Positions 1-7,298 of a DNA stretch of 64,000 nt are shown piece after piece. Position 1 is the first letter of the stretch. Each line of letters starts with the position of its first letter. The stretch is from Aestuariirhabdus litorea (GTDB lineage: Bacteria > Pseudomonadota > Gammaproteobacteria > Pseudomonadales > Aestuariirhabdaceae). The position numbers were made by a program, and so were the translations under genes. The DNA lies in contig NZ_QWEZ01000001.1 of the NCBI RefSeq assembly GCF_003864255.1, positions 1,860,001-1,924,000 on the forward strand, written 5' to 3'. A model generated the notes under the pieces. That model had not been told where the DNA came from. It saw nothing but the letters and a program-made list of their open reading frames with translations, and did no database searches.

Positions 1-927
1 GTGATTCCGGTCAACGGCACCCGCGAAGCCCTGTTCTCCTTTACCCAGGCGCTGGTCAACCGCCATTTACCCGCACCTCGGGTACTGATGCCGGCCCCCT
101 TTTACCAGATTTACGAAGGGGCCAGCCTGCTGGCGGGTGCCGAGTGCCAATACCTGCCCTGCCTCGAGGAAAACGGCTTCCTGCCCGACTACGAGGCGGT
201 CAGTGAAACGCAGTGGCAGCAGTGCCAGCTGCTGTTTCTCTGCTCCCCGGGCAACCCCACCGGTGCGGTTACCCCGCTGGCCACCTTGCACAAACTGATC
301 GAACTGGCGGATCGCTACGACTTCGTGATCGCCTCCGACGAGTGCTACTCCGAGATCTACCCCGACGAGGCTCAGCCGCCGGTGGGGCTACTGGAAGCCT
401 GCGCTCGGCTGGGACGAGATGACTACCGCCGTTGCGTGGTGTTCCATAGCCTGTCGAAGCGTTCCAATCTGCCCGGCCTGCGCTCCGGCTTTGTGGCGGG
501 CGATGCCAGCCTGCTCAAGCCCTACCTGCTCTATCGCACCTACCACGGCTGCGCCATGCCCCTGCAGCACCAGCAGGCCAGCATCCTGGCCTGGCGGGAT
601 GAGGAGCACGTGCTGGGCAACCGCCGCCTCTACCGGCAGAAGTTTGCCGAGTTCAAGGCGATCCTTGGCGACCTCTGCCGGGTCGAGTTGCCCGATGCCG
701 GCTTTTACCTGTGGCTGCAAACCCCCGCCGGATACAGTGACGAAACCTTTGCCCGCGAGCTGTTCGCACGGCAAAATATCACCGTGCTGCCCGGCAGCTA
801 CCTCGCACGGGAGGTTAGTGGCGCCAACCCCGGCGCCAACCGGGTACGGATGGCACTGGTCGCCTCGCTGGAGGAGTGCCGGGAAGCGGCCCTGCGCATT
901 CAATCCTTTCTACAGAGCAACGACTGA
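1..927 (+). CDS. dapC: Succinyldiaminopimelate transaminase DapC, 5' end missing
   Basis: PLP-dependent class I/II aminotransferase that converts N-succinyl-2-amino-6-ketopimelate and glutamate to N-succinyl-diaminopimelate in the lysine/peptidoglycan branch. The gene enters from the left edge, so the first codon seen (GTG) need not be the start; about 90 N-terminal residues of a roughly 400-residue family appear to be absent. Visible are the substrate/PLP region GNPTGAV, the Asp/Tyr pair of SDECYSE, and the PLP lysine in SLSKRSN (about residue 153 of the fragment). It is followed after 2 bases by the ArsC-like gene and then dapD, a DAP-pathway cluster. Assignment to DapC rather than another aminotransferase rests on the adjacent dapD and on overall similarity. 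Confidence 0.88.
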   Translation: MIPVNGTREALFSFTQALVNRHLPAPRVLMPAPFYQIYEGASLLAGAECQYLPCLEENGFLPDYEAVSETQWQQCQLLFLCSPGNPTGAVTPLATLHKLIELADRYDFVIASDECYSEIYPDEAQPPVGLLEACARLGRDDYRRCVVFHSLSKRSNLPGLRSGFVAGDASLLKPYLLYRTYHGCAMPLQHQQASILAWRDEEHVLGNRRLYRQKFAEFKAILGDLCRVELPDAGFYLWLQTPAGYSDETFARELFARQNITVLPGSYLAREVSGANPGANRVRMALVASLEECREAALRIQSFLQSND

Positions 928-929
928 CG

Positions 930-1283
930 ATGGTTACCCTTTACGGCATCAAAAACTGCGACACCATGAAAAAGGCCCGCACCTGGCTTGACCAACAGGG
1001 GATCGAGTATCGCTTCCACGATTACAAAACCGAGGGGGTTCCGGCCGAGGAGTTTGCCGGACACCTCCAGCAGCTGGGCTGGGAGGCGCTGGTCAACCGG
1101 CGCGGCACCACCTGGCGCAAACTCCCCGAGGCGGTCCGTGAGGGTACCAGCGCAGCGACCGCACTGGCCCTGATCTGCGAGCACAGCTCCCTTATCAAAC
1201 GGCCACTGCTGGTCGCCGGCGAGCACCGCCTGCTGGGCTTCAACGCGGATCAGTACGCCGCCTTTTTTGACGCCCAGCCCTAA
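930..1283 (+). CDS. ArsC/Spx-family reductase (YffB type)
   Basis: 117-residue thioredoxin-fold protein of the ArsC/Spx/YffB family. The sequence opens with LYGIKNCDTMKKA, with the single N-terminal active-site Cys at residue 10, and carries the family block RRGTTWRKLP and a C-terminal IKRPLL segment. The ATG at 930 starts 2 bases after the dapC stop, so the two are probably co-transcribed and translationally coupled; no strong ribosome site is visible. Relatives are annotated as glutathione-dependent reductases, but the physiological substrate is not known, and the company of dapC and dapD does not reveal it. Length is normal for the family. Confidence 0.85.
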   Translation: MVTLYGIKNCDTMKKARTWLDQQGIEYRFHDYKTEGVPAEEFAGHLQQLGWEALVNRRGTTWRKLPEAVREGTSAATALALICEHSSLIKRPLLVAGEHRLLGFNADQYAAFFDAQP

Positions 1284-1335
1284 CCCGACTTCCACCCTTG
1301 GCAATCACCCTTCCGATTCAACAACAGGACTTCCC

Positions 1336-2376
1336 ATGAGCAACCCATTTTTCAGCTTCGCCCTCGGCATAGGTACCAAAAACAGCAAGGGCGAATGGCT
1401 TGAGGTCTACTATCCCAACCCACTGTTCGACCCTTGCCAGGAGCTGGTCAGCCGACTCGGTGAAGCGGTCGGCTACCAGGGGGGCAACCAGACCATCGAG
1501 TTGAACCAGGAGCAACTCAACGACCTTCGAGACCTGGTGGCCGACACCACCGATTTCCACGAGCAGTCCGCCATCCTCGATGAGCTGGTCCAGAGTCAAC
1601 AGCCTGCGGTGGCCACCTTCCTGGAGACCGACAGCGCCCCCACCACCACACCGGAGGCCTACCTCAAGCTGCACCTGATCTCCCACCGCTACGTCAAACC
1701 CCACGGCACCAACCTCACCGGCATCTTCCCGCTGCTGCCCAACGTAGCCTGGACCAACCAGGGCGCCATTGACCTCAGTGAGCTGCCCCGGCGCCAGCTG
1801 CAGGCCCGTGCCCGCGGCGAGCTGCTGGAGGTCGCCTCCGTCGACAAGTTCCCCAAGATGACCAACTACGTGGTGCCCGCCGGTGTGCGCATCGCCCACA
1901 CCGCCCGCGTGCGCCTGGGTGCCTACATTGGCGAAGGCACCACCATCATGCACGAGGGCTTTGTGAACTTTAACGCCGGCACCGAAGGCACCAGCATGGT
2001 GGAGGGACGCATCTCCGCCGGTGTGGTGGTGGGCAAGGGATCGGACCTGGGGGGCGGCTGCTCCACCATGGGCACCCTGTCGGGGGGCAACGATGTGGTG
2101 ATCTCCGTGGGCGAAGGCTGCCTGCTGGGTGCCAATGCGGGCCTCGGCATCCCCCTCGGGGATCGCTGCACCGTGGAAGCTGGTCTCTACGTCACCGGGG
2201 GGTCCAAGGTCAATCTGCTGGACGACCAGGGACAGGTGGTGGAGACGGTCAAGGCCGCCTCCCTGGCGGGCAAATCGGACCTGCTGTTCCGCCGCAACTC
2301 CCTCAGCGGGGCGCTGGAGTGCAAGACCAACCGCTCCGCGATCGAGCTCAACGAAGAACTGCACGCCCACAACTGA
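1336..2376 (+). CDS. dapD: Tetrahydrodipicolinate N-succinyltransferase DapD
   Basis: 346-residue cytosolic enzyme that transfers succinyl from succinyl-CoA to tetrahydrodipicolinate, the committed step of the succinylase DAP route. The second half shows the hexapeptide repeats of a left-handed beta helix (isoleucine- and valine-rich GEGTTI, GVVVGKGSDLGGG, GEGCLLGANAG). The N-terminal half matches the longer Pseudomonas-type DapD rather than the about 274-residue E. coli form. The ATG at 1336 is preferred over upstream in-frame starts because MSNPFFSFALGIG fits the family N-terminus. It lies 52 bases after the ArsC-like gene, on the same strand as dapC. Confidence 0.95.
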   Translation: MSNPFFSFALGIGTKNSKGEWLEVYYPNPLFDPCQELVSRLGEAVGYQGGNQTIELNQEQLNDLRDLVADTTDFHEQSAILDELVQSQQPAVATFLETDSAPTTTPEAYLKLHLISHRYVKPHGTNLTGIFPLLPNVAWTNQGAIDLSELPRRQLQARARGELLEVASVDKFPKMTNYVVPAGVRIAHTARVRLGAYIGEGTTIMHEGFVNFNAGTEGTSMVEGRISAGVVVGKGSDLGGGCSTMGTLSGGNDVVISVGEGCLLGANAGLGIPLGDRCTVEAGLYVTGGSKVNLLDDQGQVVETVKAASLAGKSDLLFRRNSLSGALECKTNRSAIELNEELHAHN

Positions 2377-2388
2377 TCGTGGCTGGGC

Positions 2389-2416
2389 GCCTGCTGCCAT
2401 TATTCCGGCAGCAGGC
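2389..2416. terminator. Perfect 10-bp hairpin between convergent dapD and nrdG
   Basis: GCCTGCTGCC and its exact complement GGCAGCAGGC flank an 8-base loop in the 89-base gap between the two convergent genes. There is no T-run on either side, so it is not a canonical Rho-independent terminator. It may act as an mRNA 3'-end stabiliser or a weak bidirectional stop. Confidence 0.45.
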
Positions 2417-2465
2417 GGCCGGGGGACCATTGGCACCCCGCCCCAAGACAGGTAATCATTGAACG

Positions 2466-3191
2466 TTAACGGAAGCTGAACTGCTTAAACATAGCGCCCA
2501 GCTCGGCCAGTAGTGGCTGCAGCTCGGCGGGATCGATCCAGGACTCCCCCAGATCCGGGTTCAGGCAGTGGTCATCACGGCAATCCTGCAACACAAAGCG
2601 CTCAACCCCTTCGCATTTCAGGCGCGCTGCCAGCGCCACTACCTGCTGCGGGCTCATCAACCCCCAGTGCACCGTGGTACGCACCTCGTGCTCCACCCCG
2701 CTCTCCAACAGCAGGCGCAGGCTTTGCCAACTCTTGTCGCCACTGCTGGCGATGGTGGTGATGGCGGCGCAATCGGCGGGCAGCGCCTTGATGTCGAGGC
2801 CGACCCAGTCGAGCTTCGGCAGCAACTGCGCCAGGCGCTCGGGAATACTCCCAGAACTGTGCAGCGCCACCCGAAACCCCATTTCCCGGACAGTATCAAT
2901 GGCGGGCTCCAGGCTGTGCTGCAGGAGAGGTTCTCCACCACTGAACACTACCGCATCCAGAAGCTGACGGCGCTGATCAAGGAAATCGAGTATCGATTCC
3001 CAGCTCACCAGCTCCTCGGCGTCCACCGCCATCAAGTGAGGGTTATGGCAGTAGTGACAGCGCCAGCTGCAGCCCTGGCAAAAAAGCACGGCGCTGAGCT
3101 GCCCGGGAAAATCCAGGCTGCTCATCGGCACCATCCCCCCGACCCTTAGGGGAACCGGAGGAAGGTTGCTGTTGACGCCAACGTCGATCAC
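2466..3191 (-). CDS. nrdG: Anaerobic RNR activating enzyme NrdG (radical SAM)
   Basis: Radical-SAM activase that generates the glycyl radical on class III ribonucleotide reductase. The CX3CX2C cluster motif is visible in FCQGCSWRCHYCHNP, followed by the SAM-binding VFSGGEPLLQ. The start is uncertain. A GTG at 3191 overlaps the stop of the upstream small nrdD gene (GTGA), giving 241 residues and retaining the LRVGGMVP segment that homologues carry just before DFPG. The first good ATG, at 3134, gives 222 residues and cuts that segment. The frame is open further upstream but overlaps the small gene. Order on the minus strand is nrdD large, nrdD glycyl-radical tail, nrdG, so probably one anaerobic operon. 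Confidence 0.92.
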   Translation of the reverse strand: MIDVGVNSNLPPVPLRVGGMVPMSSLDFPGQLSAVLFCQGCSWRCHYCHNPHLMAVDAEELVSWESILDFLDQRRQLLDAVVFSGGEPLLQHSLEPAIDTVREMGFRVALHSSGSIPERLAQLLPKLDWVGLDIKALPADCAAITTIASSGDKSWQSLRLLLESGVEHEVRTTVHWGLMSPQQVVALAARLKCEGVERFVLQDCRDDHCLNPDLGESWIDPAELQPLLAELGAMFKQFSFR

Positions 3192-3346
3192 TGCATGCGT
3201 TCTACAAACTGCTTGCGCTCGGCGTACTCGGACTGCTTGCCCGGGTTGAAGGCAGATACCGGACGGTGGTAACCCATCACACGGGTCCATACCTCGCAGC
3301 GCTGACGTTCGTGCTCTTCCAGTTTGATCTGTACATCATTGCTCAT
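3188..3346 (-). CDS. nrdD: Separate glycyl-radical tail of class III ribonucleotide reductase
   Basis: A 52-residue ORF. Its body, CEVWTRVMGYHRPVSAFN followed by PGKQSEY, is the C-terminal glycyl-radical segment that normally ends NrdD; Gly25 in VMGYH is the expected radical site. The large nrdD ORF upstream stops after its zinc-binding region and lacks this motif. The small ORF is in the same frame as the large one, separated by a TAA and six codons, but it has its own AAGGAG ribosome site about 9 bases before an ATG. Its stop overlaps the GTG of nrdG. I infer a two-polypeptide NrdD; a nonsense-split gene that reinitiates is the alternative. Confidence 0.85.
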   Translation of the reverse strand: MSNDVQIKLEEHERQRCEVWTRVMGYHRPVSAFNPGKQSEYAERKQFVERMQ

Positions 3347-3364
3347 GGTTGTGCTCCTTCGGTG

Positions 3365-5413
3365 TTAAACAGCCTGCTTCTGCTGGCTTTGGCTCTTGCG
3401 GATCTTCTCGGCCAGTCGCTCCTGGTCGCAGGTCGGGCAGAACTCGTGCTCGCCCTTCAGGTAACCGTGGGTTGGACAGATGGAGAAAGTCGGTGTGATG
3501 GTGATGTAGGGCAGGCGGAAGTTAGTCAGCGAGCGCTGAACCAGCTTCTTGCAGGCCTCGGTGGAGGAGATGCGCTCGTTCATGTAGAGGTGGAGCACGG
3601 TACCCCCGGTGTACTTGCACTGCAGCTCGTCCTGCATCGCCAGCGCCTGGAAGGGATCATCGGTGTGACCCACCGGCAGCTGGGAGGAGTTGGTGTAGTA
3701 GGGTTTGTTATCGGTACCGGCCTGGATGATGCCCGCAAAGCGCTTGCGATCCTCCTTGGCCAGGCGGTAGGTGGTGCCCTCAGCCGGGGTCGCTTCCAGA
3801 TTGTAGAGGTGCCCGGTCTCCTCCTGGAACTCCTGCATGCGTTCGCGGATATGGTCCAGCAGGTCCACTGCCAGCTGGTGACCCGCCACACTGGTGATAT
3901 CCAGCTGGTCGGAGGTGAAGTTACGGATCATCTCATTGATACCGTTCACCCCGATGGTGGAGAAGTGGTTACGCAGGGTGCCCAGATAACGCTTGGTGTA
4001 GGGGAACAGGCCCGCGTCGATGTAGCTCTGGATCACCTTGCGTTTAATCTCCAGGCTGTTGCGCGCCAGGTTCAGCAACTCGTCCAGGCGAGCAAACAGT
4101 CCCTCGCGGTTGCCCTTGAAGAGATAGCCCAGGCGAGCACAGTTAATGGTCACCACCCCCAGGGAGCCGGTCTGCTCGGCGGAGCCAAACAGGCCGTTAC
4201 CGCGCTTGAGCAATTCGCGCAGGTCGAGCTGCAGGCGGCAGCACATGGAGCGAACCATATTGGGAGTCAGGTCGGAATTGAGGAAGTTCTGGAAATAGGG
4301 CAGGCCGTACTTGGCCGCCATATCGAACAGCAGATCCGCGTTCTCACTTTCCCAGTCGAAATCGGGGGTCACGTTGTAGGTGGGAATCGGGAAGGTAAAG
4401 ACACGACCCATGGCATCACCCGCCATCATCACCTCGATGTAGGCGCGGTTGATCATCGCCATCTCATCGGACAGATCGCCGTAAGCGAAGGGCATCTCCT
4501 CACCGGCGATCACCGGAATCTGCTCGCGCAGATCCTCAGGGCACACCCAGTCGAGGGTGATGTTGGTGAAGGGGGTCTGGGTGCCCCAGCGTGAGGGTAC
4601 GTTAAGGTTATAGATGAACTCCTGAACGCACTGCTTCACCTCGGCGTAGCTCATTGCGTCCTTGCGTACAAAGGGCGCCAGGTAGGTATCAAAGGAGCTG
4701 AACGCCTGGGCACCGGCCCACTCGTTTTGCAGGGTTCCCAGAAAGTTGACCATCTGGCCAATGGCACTGGAGAGGTGCTTGGGTGGTGCGGCTTCGATCT
4801 TGCCGGGAACGCCATTAAAGCCTTCGTGCAGCAGGGTACGCAGTGACCAGCCGGCGCAATAGCCCGCCAGCATATCCAGGTCGTGAACATGCATATCGGC
4901 GTTGCGGTGGGCCTGTCCGATCTCTGGCGGATAGACGTGGTTCAACCAGTAGTTGGCCACCACTTTACCGGAGACATTAAGGATCATCCCCCCCAGCGAG
5001 TAGCCCTGGTTGGCGTTGGCTTTCACCCGCCAGTCGAGCTGTTCCAGGTACTCATCCATTGAGGCTTCGACATCCAACAGGGTCTTGCGGTCGCTACGGA
5101 TCTGCTTGTGGGTTTCCCGGTAGAGAATGTAGGCCTTGGCGGTCTGGAAGTATTCCGACATCGCCAACACCTGCTCGACCACGTCCTGCACCTGCTCCAC
5201 CGTCGGGACTTCGCGGGTATAGCGGAAGCTGATAACTTTCAACACCTTCCTGGTGAGTTCAACGGCCTGCTCGGAGCCATACTCCTGGCTCGCCTGACCG
5301 GCCATCTCTACCGCTTTGAAGATCTTCACGGCATCGAATACACACTCCTTTCCGTCACGCTTTTTGATGGTAAGGGGCAGCGGCTCGTTGATCTGGATCT
5401 GGTCCTTAATCAT
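3365..5413 (-). CDS. nrdD: Anaerobic ribonucleoside-triphosphate reductase NrdD, large catalytic part
   Basis: 682-residue class III ribonucleotide reductase, reducing NTPs to dNTPs without oxygen. Residues about 13-105 form an ATP-cone (LTIKKRDGKECVFDAVKI) for allosteric control; the barrel follows, and the C-terminus has the Cys/His zinc motif ICPTHGYLKGEHEFCPTC. It ends at QSQQKQAV without the glycyl-radical motif, which is carried by the 52-residue gene 18 bases downstream in the same frame. Together they match the length of a normal NrdD (about 710-730). Two FNR/ANR-like boxes upstream suggest oxygen-dependent induction. No ribosome site other than a weak purine run is obvious before the ATG. 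Confidence 0.95.
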   Translation of the reverse strand: MIKDQIQINEPLPLTIKKRDGKECVFDAVKIFKAVEMAGQASQEYGSEQAVELTRKVLKVISFRYTREVPTVEQVQDVVEQVLAMSEYFQTAKAYILYRETHKQIRSDRKTLLDVEASMDEYLEQLDWRVKANANQGYSLGGMILNVSGKVVANYWLNHVYPPEIGQAHRNADMHVHDLDMLAGYCAGWSLRTLLHEGFNGVPGKIEAAPPKHLSSAIGQMVNFLGTLQNEWAGAQAFSSFDTYLAPFVRKDAMSYAEVKQCVQEFIYNLNVPSRWGTQTPFTNITLDWVCPEDLREQIPVIAGEEMPFAYGDLSDEMAMINRAYIEVMMAGDAMGRVFTFPIPTYNVTPDFDWESENADLLFDMAAKYGLPYFQNFLNSDLTPNMVRSMCCRLQLDLRELLKRGNGLFGSAEQTGSLGVVTINCARLGYLFKGNREGLFARLDELLNLARNSLEIKRKVIQSYIDAGLFPYTKRYLGTLRNHFSTIGVNGINEMIRNFTSDQLDITSVAGHQLAVDLLDHIRERMQEFQEETGHLYNLEATPAEGTTYRLAKEDRKRFAGIIQAGTDNKPYYTNSSQLPVGHTDDPFQALAMQDELQCKYTGGTVLHLYMNERISSTEACKKLVQRSLTNFRLPYITITPTFSICPTHGYLKGEHEFCPTCDQERLAEKIRKSQSQQKQAV

Positions 5414-5493
5414 TAATCTGTACCTGTGTTCTGGCGAATTCCGGCGATAAAACGATCAAAATCGACTGTTTGGATATCGCATATTTAGTGTTG

Positions 5494-5507
5494 TTGATAT
5501 ATATCAA
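5494..5507. promoter_or_regulatory. FNR/ANR box, perfect consensus, upstream of nrdD
   Basis: TTGATATATATCAA is an exact match to the FNR/ANR consensus TTGAT-N4-ATCAA. Its centre lies about 87 bases upstream of the nrdD start codon, leaving room for a class II promoter (centre near -41.5) with a leader of about 45 bases. No convincing -10 hexamer could be picked, so the transcription start is not proposed. Confidence 0.8.
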
Positions 5508-5559
5508 CCACTATATATTGTGGTTCTGGGTAATTTACTGAATAGAGCGGCCAGCTTTA

Positions 5560-5573
5560 TTGACACAGATCAA
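5560..5573. promoter_or_regulatory. Second FNR/ANR box upstream of nrdD, one mismatch
   Basis: TTGACACAGATCAA matches TTGAT-N4-ATCAA in nine of ten fixed positions. It lies 66 bases (centre to centre) beyond the first box, about six helical turns. It could be an upstream activator or repressor site for nrdD, or could serve a divergent plus-strand transcript. Confidence 0.6.
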
Positions 5574-5662
5574 CAAATCAAAAACAGCAAAATCCCACGC
5601 CTCCAAATAGTGATAGAAACTCATAATAACCCCCAGATAAGACAAGGCCTTACCACTCGTCA

Positions 5663-5693
5663 ACCCCCTCGCAGGGGGTCACCCTTTTTTTTT
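5663..5693 (+). terminator. Terminator-like hairpin with T-run, plus strand
   Basis: ACCCCCT-CGC-AGGGGGT forms a seven-bp stem, followed by CACCC and nine T residues. The gap between stem and T-run makes it a weak candidate. There is no plus-strand gene upstream, so if it works it would end an unannotated transcript from the nrdD upstream region. Confidence 0.35.
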
Positions 5694-5882
5694 GCCCGTG
5701 CACTAACGGGAAGCCGCTCCCCCGCCCAAACAGGGCTGCAGCAGCGGGAGTCGGTTGATTTTTACGACAGATTAAAAAAGCGCCACTCGGGGATCCATCG
5801 ACATAAGGCCTACAGGGGGATAGCAAGCACCCGTTGCGCCGGCGCAGAGCTGCCTCCAGACTCCGCGCCGTAGGACCCAAAT

Positions 5883-6074
5883 GGACGCAGGGAGCGCCGG
5901 CTGCGCAGGAGCACCGCTGCCGGCCCGTACATCCCTTGTGATCGCTCCCGTCATCCATGACTCCCGCGATCTACGACCTACAGGACGCAGAGAGCGCCGG
6001 CTGCGCAGAAGCACCGCTGCCGGCCCGTACATCCCTTGTGATCGTTCCCGTCATCCATGACTCCCGCGATCTAC
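5883..6074. repeat. Two-copy imperfect direct repeat, 100-bp period
   Basis: The block beginning GGACGCAG at 5883 and ending GCGATCTAC at about 5974 recurs at 5983-6074 with only a few substitutions. Each copy is about 92 bp with an 8-bp spacer. Internal words such as GAGCGCCGGCTGCGCA are partly palindromic, so each copy could fold. It is non-coding as far as I can judge. The form suggests a dispersed intergenic repeat family rather than a mobile element with a gene. Confidence 0.75.
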
Positions 6075-6091
6075 CGCCCGCCCCTGGGCAT

Positions 6092-6118
6092 AAAAAAACC
6101 GCACCGGGGGGTGCGGTT
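6092..6118 (-). terminator. Rho-independent terminator for the CBS gene
   Basis: Read on the minus strand, AACCGCAC and its complement GTGCGGTT flank a C-rich loop and are followed by seven T residues. It lies about 50 bases after the stop of the CBS-domain gene. Confidence 0.85.
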
Positions 6119-6167
6119 CGCCGTGGGCACAGGGGTTCACGCCGGAAGCCCCCCCTGCACCAAAAAC

Positions 6168-6665
6168 CTAGCTGACCTCCTGCCGCAACATATCCAGCGA
6201 GGAGATGATCCCCACCACCTTCTTGTCATGGGTCACCAGCACGCGGTGAATATTGGCCTTCACCATAATGGCCGCCACCTTGTGCAGGGGAGTGTTCATG
6301 GTGACGTCATAGACATCGGTGGACATGATGTCCGCCACCCGTAGCGAATGATTGCGCTGCTCACCGGCATCGCGCCGCTGCTCCCGGGAGCTAAACTGCT
6401 CGGGGGGGCGGTAAAAGTCATCGTCCAGGCGCTGGCGCACCACATCGGTGAGGGAAACCACCCCCGCCAGGCGACCACTGCCATCGATAACCGGCGCCCC
6501 CGAGATGCGGTGCTCCTTGAAAAAAACCGCCAGCGCCTCCACCGGCCAGTCGCTGCTCACGGTCAGGACACGGCTGGTCATGATCTCCGCGGCAACACGG
6601 TCATCCAACACGCTGCCACGGTGGGAGTTTCGACGGGGATCCAGGCTAAAGATCTTTTCGTTCAT
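6168..6665 (-). CDS. Two-CBS-domain protein, probable oxygen-regulated
   Basis: 165-residue cytosolic protein made almost only of a CBS pair (Bateman module). CBS1 is about residues 30-80 (IMTSRVLTVSS...SGAPVIDGSGRLAGVVSLTDVV); CBS2 is about 110-163 (IMSTDVYDVTMNTPLHKVAAIM...HRVLVTHDKKVVGIISSLDML). Such pairs bind adenine nucleotides and act as energy or redox sensors; the partner is unknown. The ATG at 6665 is chosen because AAGGTGG lies 10 bases upstream and earlier codons are not family-like. It stands alone with its own terminator and two FNR/ANR-like boxes upstream, so induction under low oxygen is inferred. Confidence 0.88.
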   Translation of the reverse strand: MNEKIFSLDPRRNSHRGSVLDDRVAAEIMTSRVLTVSSDWPVEALAVFFKEHRISGAPVIDGSGRLAGVVSLTDVVRQRLDDDFYRPPEQFSSREQRRDAGEQRNHSLRVADIMSTDVYDVTMNTPLHKVAAIMVKANIHRVLVTHDKKVVGIISSLDMLRQEVS

Positions 6666-6754
6666 GGGGGGCGTTCCACCTTGGGGCCCCGGCTCGGTAA
6701 TAATACGCGGGGCGACTGTGGAGCAAAGTCTGACCAGTGGTCGCTTTTTTCTCA

Positions 6755-6768
6755 TTGATATGTGTCAA
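6755..6768. promoter_or_regulatory. FNR/ANR-like box upstream of the CBS gene, proximal
   Basis: TTGATATGTGTCAA fits TTGAT-N4-ATCAA with one mismatch. Its centre is about 97 bases upstream of the CBS-gene ATG. Confidence 0.65.
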
Positions 6769-6786
6769 GCGGGGCCCCCGCACCGG

Positions 6787-6800
6787 TTGATGCATATCAA
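6787..6800. promoter_or_regulatory. FNR/ANR box upstream of the CBS gene, distal, perfect consensus
   Basis: TTGATGCATATCAA is an exact TTGAT-N4-ATCAA match and a near-perfect palindrome. It lies 32 bases centre-to-centre from the proximal box (about three helical turns). It also lies 41 bases downstream of the yqaA stop, so both boxes sit between two genes read on the minus strand and can only sensibly serve the CBS gene. Confidence 0.75.
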
Positions 6801-6840
6801 GAAAGCTCGCAACAGGGTCCCACGAAGCCTGAGGTCCCGC

Positions 6841-7290
6841 CTAAAGGGAGGCCATCACCCCACCGGTAATGCCTATCACCAGGGCGTAGCGCCCCCCCTT
6901 GGCCAGCAGCACCAGCAGCAGGAAGGTGGCGAAGCGCACCCTCATCACTCCGGCCGCGAAGGTAATGGGGTCACCGATCACCGGCACCCAGCTCAGCAGC
7001 AGTGACCAGAGCCCCCAACGGTTAAAACGGCTCTGGGCGCGCTCCAGCTGCTCGCCACTAAAGGGAAACCAGCGACGTTCCTGAAAGTGCAGCAGGTATC
7101 GGCCCAGCTGCCAGTTCACACAGCTTCCCAGGGTATTACCGAGGGTGGCCGCGCCCCACAAGGCATAGGGGTCCAGCCCCCTGAGCTGCATGGTCGCCAA
7201 TAGCGCTTCCGAGGAGAAAGGCACCAGGGTCGCGGCCAAAAAGGCGGTACCCGCCAGCAGCAACAGCTCCCCTACAAAGACGTCAAGCAC
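6841..7290 (-). CDS. yqaA: YqaA-family small membrane protein (DedA/SNARE-associated fold)
   Basis: 149-residue integral membrane protein with about four hydrophobic segments (near residues 5-30, 42-60, 95-112, 122-145) and the family pattern PFSSEALL...GNTLGSCVNWQLGR...PVIGDPITFAAG. DedA/SNARE-associated relatives are linked to lipid or ion transport across the inner membrane, but YqaA itself has no defined role. It starts with GTG 8 bases after dcd and is probably the last gene of the operon that includes apbC and dcd. The ribosome site is weak, so expression may depend on coupling. Confidence 0.85.
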   Translation of the reverse strand: MLDVFVGELLLLAGTAFLAATLVPFSSEALLATMQLRGLDPYALWGAATLGNTLGSCVNWQLGRYLLHFQERRWFPFSGEQLERAQSRFNRWGLWSLLLSWVPVIGDPITFAAGVMRVRFATFLLLVLLAKGGRYALVIGITGGVMASL

Positions 7291-7298
7291 CTGGGGAA

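Larger units (their letters stand above)
5414..6167. other. 754-base gene-free stretch between nrdD and the CBS gene
   Basis: No convincing coding sequence on either strand. The nrdD-proximal third is AT-rich and holds two FNR/ANR-like palindromes. A plus-strand hairpin with a T-run lies near 5663-5693. The second half is GC-rich, holds a two-copy repeat with a 100-base period, and ends in a minus-strand terminator for the CBS gene. Short ORFs here (60-117 codons) have no recognisable domains and overlap the repeats. Confidence 0.7.

Noticed and set aside
3266-4594. 442-codon plus-strand ORF opposite nrdD
   Set aside because: It mirrors the nrdD gene on the other strand; composition is Gly/His/Leu/Val-rich with no domain, as expected for an antisense frame in GC-rich DNA.
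5883-6074. CRISPR array
   Set aside because: Only two long copies (about 92 bp) with an 8-bp gap and no cas genes; not CRISPR geometry.
5650-6175. Several 72-117-codon ORFs in the nrdD-CBS gap
   Set aside because: They lie over the repeats and hairpins on both strands, have no domain or good ribosome site, and the repeat changes between copies do not follow codon positions.
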